Assembly: GCA_029945725.1 (NCBI GenBank)
Contig: JAQSDB010000008.1
Span: forward strand, 124,001 to 188,000
From: a bacterium
GTDB lineage: Bacteria > Pseudomonadota > Gammaproteobacteria > Pseudomonadales > Moraxellaceae
Reading direction: 5' to 3'
DNA length: 64,000 bases
Under the pieces are notes generated by a model that worked only from the letters and a program-made list of their open reading frames with translations, had not been told where the DNA came from and did not search any database. This document shows, one piece after another, positions 20,572 through 30,190 of this stretch (position 1 is the stretch's first letter; each line of letters opens with the position of its first letter). Made by a program: the position numbers and the translations under genes.

Positions 20572-23500
20572 TCAGGACGCCGGATCGTCCTTGTGTGCCT
20601 CGTCCTCTTTTTCAAACTCGTGCGTGTAGAGCTTGCGCTGACGCTCGCTGCCCGTGAAGACACTGCGCACCAGCATGAAGAACACGGGCACAAAGAAGAT
20701 GCCCAGCGCCACCGCCAGGATCATGCCGCCGATGACGCCGGTACCGATGGCACGCTGGCTGGCCGAGCCGGCACCAGAGGCCATCGCCAGCGGCAGGACG
20801 CCGAGGATGAAGGCCATGGAGGTCATCAGGATGGGGCGGAAACGCAGATGCACCGCTTCCAGAATCGAGTCGCGCACACTCTTGCCCTGCGCCTGCAGGT
20901 CCTTGGCAAACTCCACGATCAGGATCGCGTTCTTCGCCGAAAGACCGACGATGGCAATCAGGCCGACCTTGAAATACACATCATCCGGCATGCCGCGCAA
21001 GGTAACGCCAAGCACCGCACCGAGAATCCCCAGCGGTACCGCCAGAATCACCGTGAAGGGAATCGACCAGGATTCGTAGAGCGCTGCCAGCACCAGGAAC
21101 ACGATGAGAATGGACAGCGCATACAGCACGGGTGCCTGTGAACCGGAAATGCGCTCTTCATAGGACTGCCCCGACCACTCGAAACCGAAACCGGGCGGCA
21201 GCTGCCGGAACATGCGCTCCATTTCATTCATGGCCTCGCCCGTGCTCTGGCCGGGCGCAGCCGAGCCGGCCAGCTTGACTGCCGGAAAGCCGTTATAGCG
21301 TTCCAGACGCGGCGAACCCGTCACCCAGTGCGAGGACGCGAAGGTCGAGAACGGCACCATGGTGCCGGCGCTGTTGCGCACACGCAGCTGCATGACGTCT
21401 TCCGGCAACATGCGTTCCGGCGCATCGGCCTGCACCATCACCTTGAGCACGCGGCCTTCACGCACGAAGTCATTCACATACGCGGAACCGAACGCCACAC
21501 CAAGCGTGCTGTTGATGTCGCCAATCGCAATGCCGAGCGCACGCGCCTTTTCGCGATCCACATCCACCTGCAGCTGCGGCGTGTCTTCCTGGCCTTCCGG
21601 ACGCACACCGGCAACCACTTTGCTCTGCGCGGCCAGACCCAGCATCATGTTGCGCGCATCCATCAGCGCCGCATGGCCCTTGCCGCCGCGATCCTGCAAT
21701 CGGAAATCGAAGCCGGAGGAATTACCCAGCTCCGGAATCGGTGGCGGATTGAGCGGGAAGATGATGGCGTCCTTCACGCTCATGAAATAACCGAAGGCAC
21801 GACCGACCACCGCTGACACATGGCTGTCAGGTGTCTTGCGTTCGTCCCAGGGCTTGAGCGTGGTGAAGGCGATGCCGCCGTTCTGGCCGCGGCCAAAGAA
21901 ACTGAAACCGGCCACGGTCACTACCTGGTCCACATTCTTTTCGCTGCTGGTGTAGTAGTGCTCGAGCTTGCCCAGCACATCAAGCGTGCGCTCCTGGGTA
22001 GCGCCGGCCGGCAGCATGATCACGTTGAGGAAATAACCCTGGTCTTCTTCCGGCAGGAAGGAAGACGGCAGCCGTGCAAACAGCAGGCCCATGGCCACCA
22101 CGATCAGCACATAAACCACCATGAAGCGACCGGCACGACCGATGATGCGGCCGACCAGGCTCTGGTAGCTGCGCGAGGTGCGATTGAAGCTGCGGTTGAA
22201 CCAGCCGAAGAAACCAGTCTTTTCGTGATGATGGCCTGCTTGCACCGGCTTCAGCAGCGTCGCGCAAAGCGCCGGTGTCAGCGACAGCGCCAGGATGGCC
22301 GAGAAACCGATCGAGGCCACCAGCGCCAGCGAGAACTGGCGATAGATATTGCCCACCGAGCCGGCGAAAAACGCCATCGGAATAAACACGGCAATCAGCA
22401 CCAGCGTCATGCCGATGATGGCGCCTGTGATCTGGCCCATGGCCTTGCGCGTGGCATCACGCGGCGACAATCCCTCTTCGCTCATGATGCGCTCGACGTT
22501 TTCCACCACCACGATGGCATCGTCCACGAGAATGCCGATGGCAAGCACCATGCCGAACATTGTCAGCACATTGATGGAAAAGCCGAAGGCGAGCATCGCC
22601 GCCAGCGTGCCGAGCAGGGCAATCGGCACCACCACGGTGGGAATCAGGGTGGCGCGGAAATTCTGCAGGAAGAGATAGATCACCAGGAACACCAGGATCA
22701 TGGCTTCCACCAGGGTCTTGATCACTTCCTCGATGGAAATCTTCACGAACTTGGAGGTGTCGTAAGGCACCGCGTAATCCATGCCTTCGGGGAAGTAGGG
22801 CTTGAGTTCGGCCATCTTGGCCTTGACCGCATCCGCCGTCGCCAGCGCATTGGCGGTTGGCGTCAGCTTGATGCCGAGCCCTGCCACCGGCTTGCCGTTG
22901 AGGCGGGCCTCCACGGAATAATCGGAAGCGCCGAGCTCGACGCGCGCCACGTCATGCAGACGCACCGCCGAGCCATCGCTGTTGGCGCGCAGGATGATGT
23001 TGCCGAAGGCCTCCGGTGTGGACAGGCGCGAGCCCGGCACCACCACGGTGGCATTGATCTGCTGGTTTTTGGTGGCCGGCAGGCTGCCGAGGGCACCGCC
23101 GGCAATCTGCACGTTCTGGTCGGCAATCGCCTTCGTCACATCCGCCGGCGTCAGCTGCAGGCCGGTCAGGCGGGCCGGGTCCAGCCAGATGCGCATGGCG
23201 TATTCGGCACCGAAGAGGGTGACATCACCGACACCGGCCACACGCCGGACGGGGTCGAGCACGCTGGCCGTGGCATAGCTGGCCAGATCGGTACGCGACA
23301 TCTTGCCGTCGGTGGATTTCAGGATGACGAACATCAGGAAGTTGTTGGCGGCCTTGTCGACGCGCACGCCCTGGGCGCGCACTTCCGAGGGCAGGCGCGG
23401 CTCCACGCGCTTGAGGCGGTTCTGCACCTCGACGCTGGCCAGATCAATGTTGGTGCCGGGCTTGAACGACAGCGTAATCGCCGCCGCCCCCGAAGACTCC

Positions 23501-23745
23501 GACGTCGAATACATGTACTGCAGGCCTTCGGCTCCGTTCATTTCCTGTTCAATGACGGCGGTCACCGCATCTTCCAGGGTTTGTGCGGAGGCGCCCGGAT
23601 AGGTCGCGGTGACGGCAATCGAGGGCGGTGCAATCGAGGGGTACTGCGCAATCGGCAGGCTCTTGATGGAGAGCAGGCCGGCCAGCGCAATGATCAGCGC
23701 CAGCACCCACGCAAAAACGGGGCGATCTACGAAAAACTTGGCCAT
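20572..23745 (-). CDS. RND (HAE-1/AcrB-MexB type) multidrug efflux transporter permease
   Basis: MAKFFVDRPVFAWVLALIIALAGLLSI, GILVDDAIVVVENVERIM, LLPEEDQG-like FLPEEDQGYF; 1057 aa. Confidence 0.96.
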   Translation of the reverse strand: MAKFFVDRPVFAWVLALIIALAGLLSIKSLPIAQYPSIAPPSIAVTATYPGASAQTLEDAVTAVIEQEMNGAEGLQYMYSTSESSGAAAITLSFKPGTNIDLASVEVQNRLKRVEPRLPSEVRAQGVRVDKAANNFLMFVILKSTDGKMSRTDLASYATASVLDPVRRVAGVGDVTLFGAEYAMRIWLDPARLTGLQLTPADVTKAIADQNVQIAGGALGSLPATKNQQINATVVVPGSRLSTPEAFGNIILRANSDGSAVRLHDVARVELGASDYSVEARLNGKPVAGLGIKLTPTANALATADAVKAKMAELKPYFPEGMDYAVPYDTSKFVKISIEEVIKTLVEAMILVFLVIYLFLQNFRATLIPTVVVPIALLGTLAAMLAFGFSINVLTMFGMVLAIGILVDDAIVVVENVERIMSEEGLSPRDATRKAMGQITGAIIGMTLVLIAVFIPMAFFAGSVGNIYRQFSLALVASIGFSAILALSLTPALCATLLKPVQAGHHHEKTGFFGWFNRSFNRTSRSYQSLVGRIIGRAGRFMVVYVLIVVAMGLLFARLPSSFLPEEDQGYFLNVIMLPAGATQERTLDVLGKLEHYYTSSEKNVDQVVTVAGFSFFGRGQNGGIAFTTLKPWDERKTPDSHVSAVVGRAFGYFMSVKDAIIFPLNPPPIPELGNSSGFDFRLQDRGGKGHAALMDARNMMLGLAAQSKVVAGVRPEGQEDTPQLQVDVDREKARALGIAIGDINSTLGVAFGSAYVNDFVREGRVLKVMVQADAPERMLPEDVMQLRVRNSAGTMVPFSTFASSHWVTGSPRLERYNGFPAVKLAGSAAPGQSTGEAMNEMERMFRQLPPGFGFEWSGQSYEERISGSQAPVLYALSILIVFLVLAALYESWSIPFTVILAVPLGILGAVLGVTLRGMPDDVYFKVGLIAIVGLSAKNAILIVEFAKDLQAQGKSVRDSILEAVHLRFRPILMTSMAFILGVLPLAMASGAGSASQRAIGTGVIGGMILAVALGIFFVPVFFMLVRSVFTGSERQRKLYTHEFEKEDEAHKDDPAS

Positions 23746-23757
23746 GGGACAGGCTCC

Positions 23758-24993
23758 TTATTTGGCCGCAGGCGCTGGTTTGGCTGCAGCGGCTGGCTTG
23801 GCTGCCGCATCAGGCTTGAGCGCTGGCGCCGCTGCCGGATCGGCAGGCGCTGCCGCAAACGGCACGCCTTTGGCGTCGGCACCGGGCTTGATCTTCTGCA
23901 CGCCTTCGACGATGACCTGCTCGCCGCCGCTGAGTCCGCGGCTGACGACCCAGACATCGGCCTGGGCCGAGCTCACTTCCACCGGACGCACTGCCACCTT
24001 GCCGTTTTCGAGAATGAAGACAAAAGCGCCTTGCGGACCGCGCTGCAGGGCCCGCTGCGGCACCGTAATGGCGTTGTTGTTGATGGCCTGTTCCAGACGC
24101 ACGCGCACATACATGCCGGGCAGCAGCAGGCCGTTCGTGTTGGCGAACTCGGCACGCAGGTTGATGCTGCCGGTGTCCGGGTTCACGGCCAGATCGGTAA
24201 AGAGCAGCTTGCCCTTCTGCGGATACTCGCTGCCGTCTTCCATCAGCAGCGTCACCTCGGCCTGACCACCGACACTTTTCAGCTGGCCGCTGTCGAGCGC
24301 GCGCTTGAGCTTGAGCACTTCGACGCTGGACTGGGAGAAATTCACATAGACATGATCGAGCTGCTGGATCAGGGCCAGCTGCGTGGCTTCGCCCTGTCCC
24401 ACCAGCGCGCCTTCGGTAACGAGGGCGCGACCGATACGACCGGAAATCGGGGCCGTCACCGTGGCATAGCCAAGATTCAGGCGCGCCGAATCCTGCGCGG
24501 CCCTGGCGGCGGCCACCTCGGCCAGGGCCTGCCTGGCATTGGCGATGGCGAGATCGTAATCGGACTGGCTGATCATTTTCTTGCCGATCAGCGATTCGGC
24601 TCGACTGGCCTGCGCCCTTGTCTGGTCACGCACGGCTTCGGCACGGGACACCGCCGCTGCCGCACTGTCGGCGGCGGCCTTGAACGGTGCCGGATCAATG
24701 CGGAACAGCACATCGCCGGCATTCACATCACTGCCTTCGCGAAACACCCGCTGCTTGACGATGCCGGCAACACGGGCGCGCACCTCGGCAGTTCGCACGG
24801 CCTCAAGACGACCGGGCAATTCACTGGTCAGCGCCAGCTTGCCGGGAGTCACGGTGACAACACCGACTTCCGCCGGCGGCATGCCACCCGCACCGGCTGC
24901 CCCGCCTTTCTGGTCGCCACCACAGGCGCCCAGCGCCAGCATGGCCACGAGCGGCAAAACCGGGGAAGAAAAAACACGTTTGATGACACGCAT
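23758..24993 (-). CDS. RND efflux periplasmic adaptor (MFP) lipoprotein
   Basis: Lipobox LGACG; LPGRLEAVRTAEVRARVAGIV, YATVTAPISGRIGRALVTEGALVG; GGAGCACACC-ATG start. Confidence 0.95.
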   Translation of the reverse strand: MRVIKRVFSSPVLPLVAMLALGACGGDQKGGAAGAGGMPPAEVGVVTVTPGKLALTSELPGRLEAVRTAEVRARVAGIVKQRVFREGSDVNAGDVLFRIDPAPFKAAADSAAAAVSRAEAVRDQTRAQASRAESLIGKKMISQSDYDLAIANARQALAEVAAARAAQDSARLNLGYATVTAPISGRIGRALVTEGALVGQGEATQLALIQQLDHVYVNFSQSSVEVLKLKRALDSGQLKSVGGQAEVTLLMEDGSEYPQKGKLLFTDLAVNPDTGSINLRAEFANTNGLLLPGMYVRVRLEQAINNNAITVPQRALQRGPQGAFVFILENGKVAVRPVEVSSAQADVWVVSRGLSGGEQVIVEGVQKIKPGADAKGVPFAAAPADPAAAPALKPDAAAKPAAAAKPAPAAK

Positions 24994-25290
24994 GGTGTGC
25001 TCCAGGCATTCGAAATTCAGGAAAGCTTTTGACTGATGGCTCAGTGCTGGCCAGGCAACGAGTGCCGGCTTTTGCCCTGTGCGACACAGGACATGACAAC
25101 GCTTGAGTCCGGACATGGCCGGCAAGGGAGAGGACGCTAGCAGCATCCCCGTTTGAAACAAAGCGCACAAAACCAGCCCGGGGAAACCCCCGCGGCCTGC
25201 TCAGCGCAAGCCCGTCGACATGAAACGCGCCATGGATTGAAACGGCAGGCAGGTTTCCAGCATTTCGTCAGCACAAATGAACCGGCGCAA

Positions 25291-25827
25291 TCAGTGCGAA
25301 GCGTGACCGGCAGGAGCCGCGCCAACCTCCATTGCACGCACTTCGGCTTGCACGGTGATCAAGCCGGCATTGCGGAATTTCAGCGTCAGCGGCACCGTGT
25401 CGCCCGCCTTCAGGGGCTGCTTCATGTTGATCAGCATCATGTGACGGCCACCTGGCGCAAACGCCAGCACGGCATGCGGCGCGAGATTGATCACCGGCAG
25501 GTAAAGCATGCGCATGATGCCGCCGGCCATGCTCATTTGATGAAATTCGGCTGTTTCTGCCGCCGGCGTTTCCACCCCCAGCAAGACATCCTGACGGGCA
25601 CCGTTCTTCACCGTCACAAAAGCCGCATTGTTTCTGGCCACCGGAGGCGCCTCGCTGATCCAGGCATTGCTGATCACCGGCAGCAGGGTTGCCGCATCGG
25701 CCTTGTTTTTTGCCAGCTTCGTCGTGCCGGCGGGCATTGCACTTTTGCCCTCCTGACCGACGGCCGCATTAACCACCGCTGCCTCCAGGGCACCCGCCAC
25801 CAGCAAAACCGCCATCACCATCTTCAT
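25291..25827 (-). CDS. Copper chaperone PCu(A)C family protein
   Basis: Signal peptide; EFHQMSM...GGIMRMLYL, GGRHMMLINMKQPLKAGDTVPLTLKF Met/His motif. Confidence 0.9.
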   Translation of the reverse strand: MKMVMAVLLVAGALEAAVVNAAVGQEGKSAMPAGTTKLAKNKADAATLLPVISNAWISEAPPVARNNAAFVTVKNGARQDVLLGVETPAAETAEFHQMSMAGGIMRMLYLPVINLAPHAVLAFAPGGRHMMLINMKQPLKAGDTVPLTLKFRNAGLITVQAEVRAMEVGAAPAGHASH

Positions 25828-25844
25828 GAAAAAATTCCCGGATC

Positions 25845-26471
25845 TCAGAAAAGAATATTGTCGGCGCGCAGCAGCAACCGCACATCGGCGGCCATGTCCG
25901 CTGTTTTTGCATCACTGCTGTAGAGCTTGCGTACGCGTCCCTGACTGTCCAGCAGATAGATATAGTCGCTGTGCGCAAAATCATAGCCGGATGCCGAGCC
26001 GTTGTTTTCTTTCAGATACACCACGCCATAACGCGCCGCCACGGTGGCAATCTCGGCATCCGTGCCCGTGGCACCGATGATGTCGGGACTGAAATGCTGC
26101 ACATAGGCCGTCAATAACGGCAAGGTGTCGCGCGCAGGATCGAAGGAGACAAACACGACCTGCAGTTTTGCCGCATCCGGTCCCGCCTCCCTGAGCACCT
26201 GACGCAAACGCGCCAGCACCAGGGGACAGACATCCGGGCAGGAGGCAAAACCGAAATTCAGCAGCACCACCTTGCCGTGCAGGCTGGACAAATCCAGTGG
26301 CCGCCCCAGCGTGGAGGGGAGGACAAAATTGCCGCCCATTTTCGTGTTCACCGGCAGGCTTTCCAGCGCCCGCTTTTTGGCCAGCATCTGCAGGGTCGCG
26401 AGAACAGCGACGACCAGCACCAGCGCCGCCACGGAAAAGAAAGCCAGTCGTTTCAGCAAGGGTTTGTTCAT
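25845..26471 (-). CDS. SCO1/SenC family protein
   Basis: GKVVLLNFGFASCPDVCPLVLARL (CXXXC) and VFVSFDPARDT. Confidence 0.93.
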   Translation of the reverse strand: MNKPLLKRLAFFSVAALVLVVAVLATLQMLAKKRALESLPVNTKMGGNFVLPSTLGRPLDLSSLHGKVVLLNFGFASCPDVCPLVLARLRQVLREAGPDAAKLQVVFVSFDPARDTLPLLTAYVQHFSPDIIGATGTDAEIATVAARYGVVYLKENNGSASGYDFAHSDYIYLLDSQGRVRKLYSSDAKTADMAADVRLLLRADNILF

Positions 26472-26518
26472 GAATTCATCCGGACGTTAAAGACAGGGCT
26501 GCGATTTAATGCAGCCCG

Positions 26519-28480
26519 TCAGGGCCCTTCAATGGCTTGCGGATTGCGCGGCGGAATACTGCCGATACGCGCCGTGAATGACTGCCGGCCCTGGCCAAAC
26601 GCCATGGCGTAATGCGCGGCATTGGTCATCACTTTTTTCTCGTAGTCGCGCGTTTCACTGAAGGGAATGCTTTCAATATAAATGGCGGCTTCCATGGGCT
26701 TGCCGTCAGGCTGCCAGCTGCGCGCACGGTTGGGACCGGCGTTGTAGGCCGCCGTGGCCAGCACCGGCTGGTTACTCAGCACGTCCATGACGTGCTTGAG
26801 GTAAAAGGTGCCCAGCTTCACATTGGTGCCGGCATCACTGACCATGCTGGCGTGATACTTCAGGCCCATGCGGTTCGCCACCCACTGCGCCGTCGCCGGC
26901 ATCAGCTGCATCAGGCCGCCGGCTCCCACGCCGGAGCGTGCCGCCGACACAAAACGGCTTTCCTGACGCATCAGACCGAATACCCAGGCCTCGTCCAGGC
27001 CCATTTCCCTGGCATAACCCCGGGTCACCTCGCGATACGGGGCGACATAGCGCAACTCGTAATTGTGCAGGGCCTTCGTGCGTTCTGCGGCATAAATGGC
27101 GCGGTCATACCACATGGCCTGGTTCGCGGCCTCCGCCGCTGCCAGCAGGAAGCGGTCATCCATGCCGCGCAACGCCCAGTTCCACTCGCGCGTGGCTTCG
27201 GTGCGCAGCTCCATCTGGTTCAGCAGCAAGGCGCGCTGCAGGCCGGCACTGGCCGCCACGCGGCGGGCATCCTCGTCAGTGACCTTGTACACCGTCTTGC
27301 CGGGCCCGATGACAGGCCCCAGACGGTCACGTGCGAGCAGGCCGTAGAAATCATCGTCAATACTGAGGCCGGCAAACAGCTTGCTGGCCTCTGCGCTGGA
27401 TTTCTTCGCCTCAAGGGCACGCCCCAGCCAGTACTGCCAGCCGCGCTCGTTCTGCTTTTCATCGCTGAGCAGGCGGATCGAGGTACTGACGGCATCCCAG
27501 TCTTCGGCGCGCAGGGCCAGGCGGATCCGCCATTCCAGCGCGGTATCCGTCCAGGCCAGCTTGCTGTCGTCGGTATGCGCAAACCACTCGAGGGCGCGCA
27601 GGTCATGGCGGAAAGCCGCTATGGTGGCAAGACGGCGCAGGCCGTAAACCTGCACCTCGTCATCAAGGCGGGCACGCCAGTTCTGGAACTGCGCATAAGC
27701 GGCATCCACATCCGTACGGGCAAGACGGGCCATCGCAAAAACCGCCAGTTCCTGCTGCAGGCGCCCGCTGTTGCCGGGCTTTTTCAGCCAGGCGTCCGGC
27801 GTATTGACCATGCGCTGCAGGTCGGCCGCCTTCAGCTCCTGACCCAGCTGCCCGGCGAGAAACCGCGCCAGTCCCGGGGCATTGGCTTCCAGCGCCAGAC
27901 GCAGGCGCTCGCGGATATCGTCCTCGCTCACCACGCCGCTGCGGATGAGTTCGGCCATCAGGGGATCGCAGGCATCCGTAGGCAGGTCCTTGGCGGAAAA
28001 CCAGAGCTGGGCACGCGCCTGGCTCAGCGCTTTCGGGTCCTTGTTGTCGAGACGGGCGCGGAACTGGTAGCAATTGAGCTCGGCGCCCGGGTCTTCGCTC
28101 AGCTGCGCGTACTGCTCGCGAAAACGCAGCCAGTCACCACGACGGCCCAGGCTGCGCAGCCAGTCGCCGCGCAGTTTTTCTGCCAGCCAACTGCCCTGGT
28201 AGAAGGCCAGAAAAGGCTGGATCTGTTCAGGCGTCACCCGCTCGATCTGCTGCGACAGCAGCCAGTAGCGCGGATAAATCCCCAAAGGGTCCCGCGAAAG
28301 GGCCTCGGCCTTCGCCGCCACCATGTTGAGATCACCCTTCTGCAGCGCCTCGCGCGCCGCCAGAAAATCCGCCTTGTTGTCCGCCCAGGCTGTTGTTGAT
28401 AGTGCTGCTGCCAGCCACATCAGGGCGATTAACCATCCACTCCTCACACCGCTCTCCCTGGGACGTCGTACACCGGGCAC
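26519..28480 (-). CDS. slt: Soluble lytic murein transglycosylase
   Basis: C-terminal MRQESRFVSAARSGVGAGGLMQLMPATA and AYNAGPNRARSW; start codon uncertain. Confidence 0.92.
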   Translation of the reverse strand: MPGVRRPRESGVRSGWLIALMWLAAALSTTAWADNKADFLAAREALQKGDLNMVAAKAEALSRDPLGIYPRYWLLSQQIERVTPEQIQPFLAFYQGSWLAEKLRGDWLRSLGRRGDWLRFREQYAQLSEDPGAELNCYQFRARLDNKDPKALSQARAQLWFSAKDLPTDACDPLMAELIRSGVVSEDDIRERLRLALEANAPGLARFLAGQLGQELKAADLQRMVNTPDAWLKKPGNSGRLQQELAVFAMARLARTDVDAAYAQFQNWRARLDDEVQVYGLRRLATIAAFRHDLRALEWFAHTDDSKLAWTDTALEWRIRLALRAEDWDAVSTSIRLLSDEKQNERGWQYWLGRALEAKKSSAEASKLFAGLSIDDDFYGLLARDRLGPVIGPGKTVYKVTDEDARRVAASAGLQRALLLNQMELRTEATREWNWALRGMDDRFLLAAAEAANQAMWYDRAIYAAERTKALHNYELRYVAPYREVTRGYAREMGLDEAWVFGLMRQESRFVSAARSGVGAGGLMQLMPATAQWVANRMGLKYHASMVSDAGTNVKLGTFYLKHVMDVLSNQPVLATAAYNAGPNRARSWQPDGKPMEAAIYIESIPFSETRDYEKKVMTNAAHYAMAFGQGRQSFTARIGSIPPRNPQAIEGP

Positions 28481-28651
28481 ACGTCCGCTTGTCGAAGCGG
28501 CAAGGATACGGGCAGGCCCGCAGCGATGAAACCTTGTTTTTGCAGGCTGGAGGTATAAGCAATGTCAGCGCCAAACGAGCCTGTCACCCGCCTTGCGGCA
28601 TCGCTATAATCGCCGCCCTTCCTGATTGCCCGCGCACCGAGCGCCCAAACC

Positions 28652-29995
28652 ATGGCCAAAAAGCTTTATATCGAAACCCAGGGTTGCCAGATGAACGAGT
28701 ACGACAGCTCGCGCATGGCCGACCTGCTGGGCGATACGCATGGCATGGAGCTGACCACCAATCCCGAGGAGGCCGATGTGCTGCTCCTCAATACCTGCTC
28801 CATTCGCGAAAAGGCGCAGGAGAAGGTGTTCTCGCAGCTGGGCCGCTGGCGCAAGCTGAAAGCCGCCCGCCCGGAGGTGGTGATTGGTGTCGGTGGCTGC
28901 GTGGCCTCGCAGGAGGGCGCTGCCATCCAGAAGCGCGCGCCCTATGTGGATCTCGTTTTCGGCCCGCAAACCCTGCATCGCCTGCCACAGATGCTGAATG
29001 CGCGCGACAGCAAAAAAATCACCATGGTCGACGTCAGCTTTCCGGAAAACGAGAAATTCGATTTTCTGCCGGAGCCGCGCGTGGATGGCTACAAGGCCTT
29101 TGTCTCCATCATGGAAGGCTGCTCGAAATACTGCAGTTTCTGCGTGGTGCCTTACACGCGTGGCGAAGAAATATCGCGCCCCTTTGATGACGTGATTGCA
29201 GAAATTGCCGTGCTCGCCGGCAAGGGCGTGCGCGAAGTCACGCTGCTCGGCCAGAACGTCAATGGTTTTCGCGGCCCGCATCACGACGGCACGATCTGTT
29301 CCTTCGCCGAACTCCTGCGTCATGTTGCCGGCATTCCCGGCATCGACCGCATCCGCTACACCACCTCGCATCCGCTGGAATTCAACGACGACCTCATTGC
29401 CGTCTACGCCGACACGCCCAAGCTGGTCTCGCACCTGCACCTGCCCGTGCAGTCCGGCAGCAATGCCGTGCTCGCCGGCATGAAACGCAATCACACCGCC
29501 GCCGATTATCTGGAGCGTATCCGCAAGCTGAAAGCGGTGCGCCCGGACATCCATATCTCTTCCGATTTCATCATCGGCTTTCCCGGCGAAACCGAACAGG
29601 ATTTCATGGACACCATGCAGCTGATCAGCGACGTGGATTACGACCACTCCTACAGCTTCATCTATTCAAAACGCCCCGGCACGCCGGCCGCCGAACTGCC
29701 GGACGACACCCCGGACGAGGTAAAAAAACAGCGCCTGCAGATACTGAAAGACCAGATCGCGCGCAATACCGGCCGCAAGACCGACGCCATGATCGGCTCG
29801 CGGCAACGCCTGCTGGTGGATCGCAAATCCGAACGCATGCCGGGCCATCTGATCGGCATTGCCGAAAACACGCGCTGGGTGCATTTCCCCTGCGCGGATG
29901 AAAACCTGATCGGCAAGTTTGTCGATGTGGACATCACCAAAGCCATCAGCATCAATGCCCTCTGCGCCAGTGCCCCGCTGTGGATCGAAAGCTGA
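28652..29995 (+). CDS. miaB: tRNA-2-methylthio-N6-dimethylallyladenosine synthase MiaB
   Basis: [16 protein letters not shown], radical [22 protein letters not shown] domain; 447 aa. Confidence 0.97.
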   Translation: MAKKLYIETQGCQMNEYDSSRMADLLGDTHGMELTTNPEEADVLLLNTCSIREKAQEKVFSQLGRWRKLKAARPEVVIGVGGCVASQEGAAIQKRAPYVDLVFGPQTLHRLPQMLNARDSKKITMVDVSFPENEKFDFLPEPRVDGYKAFVSIMEGCSKYCSFCVVPYTRGEEISRPFDDVIAEIAVLAGKGVREVTLLGQNVNGFRGPHHDGTICSFAELLRHVAGIPGIDRIRYTTSHPLEFNDDLIAVYADTPKLVSHLHLPVQSGSNAVLAGMKRNHTAADYLERIRKLKAVRPDIHISSDFIIGFPGETEQDFMDTMQLISDVDYDHSYSFIYSKRPGTPAAELPDDTPDEVKKQRLQILKDQIARNTGRKTDAMIGSRQRLLVDRKSERMPGHLIGIAENTRWVHFPCADENLIGKFVDVDITKAISINALCASAPLWIES

Positions 29996-30043
29996 CCGCC
30001 CGCCATCCCGCAGGCAAAACCATGACAGCCTCATGAGTTCGTC

Positions 30044-30073
30044 AAAAAGCCCCGGCAAAACCGGGGCTTTTTT
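30044..30073. terminator. Intrinsic terminator downstream of miaB
   Basis: AAAAAGCCCCGG-CAAAA-CCGGGGCTTTTTTT. Confidence 0.9.
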
Positions 30074-30190
30074 TATGCCAGCCGGCAGGGATTCCTGTCC
30101 ACCGGGTGGCGCTACGTGGCGTGATTCGTCAAGACGGTGCAGCCGGGCTGGCTAGACTGGAGCCTGTTTTTTCATCCGGATATTGTTCCC

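Noticed and set aside
21820-25032. 1070-aa plus-strand ORF
   Set aside because: Exactly antisense to the RND/MFP genes; His/Gln/Gly/Arg-rich composition typical of high-GC shadow frames.
26612-28399. 595-aa plus-strand ORF
   Set aside because: Antisense to slt; no recognisable motif.
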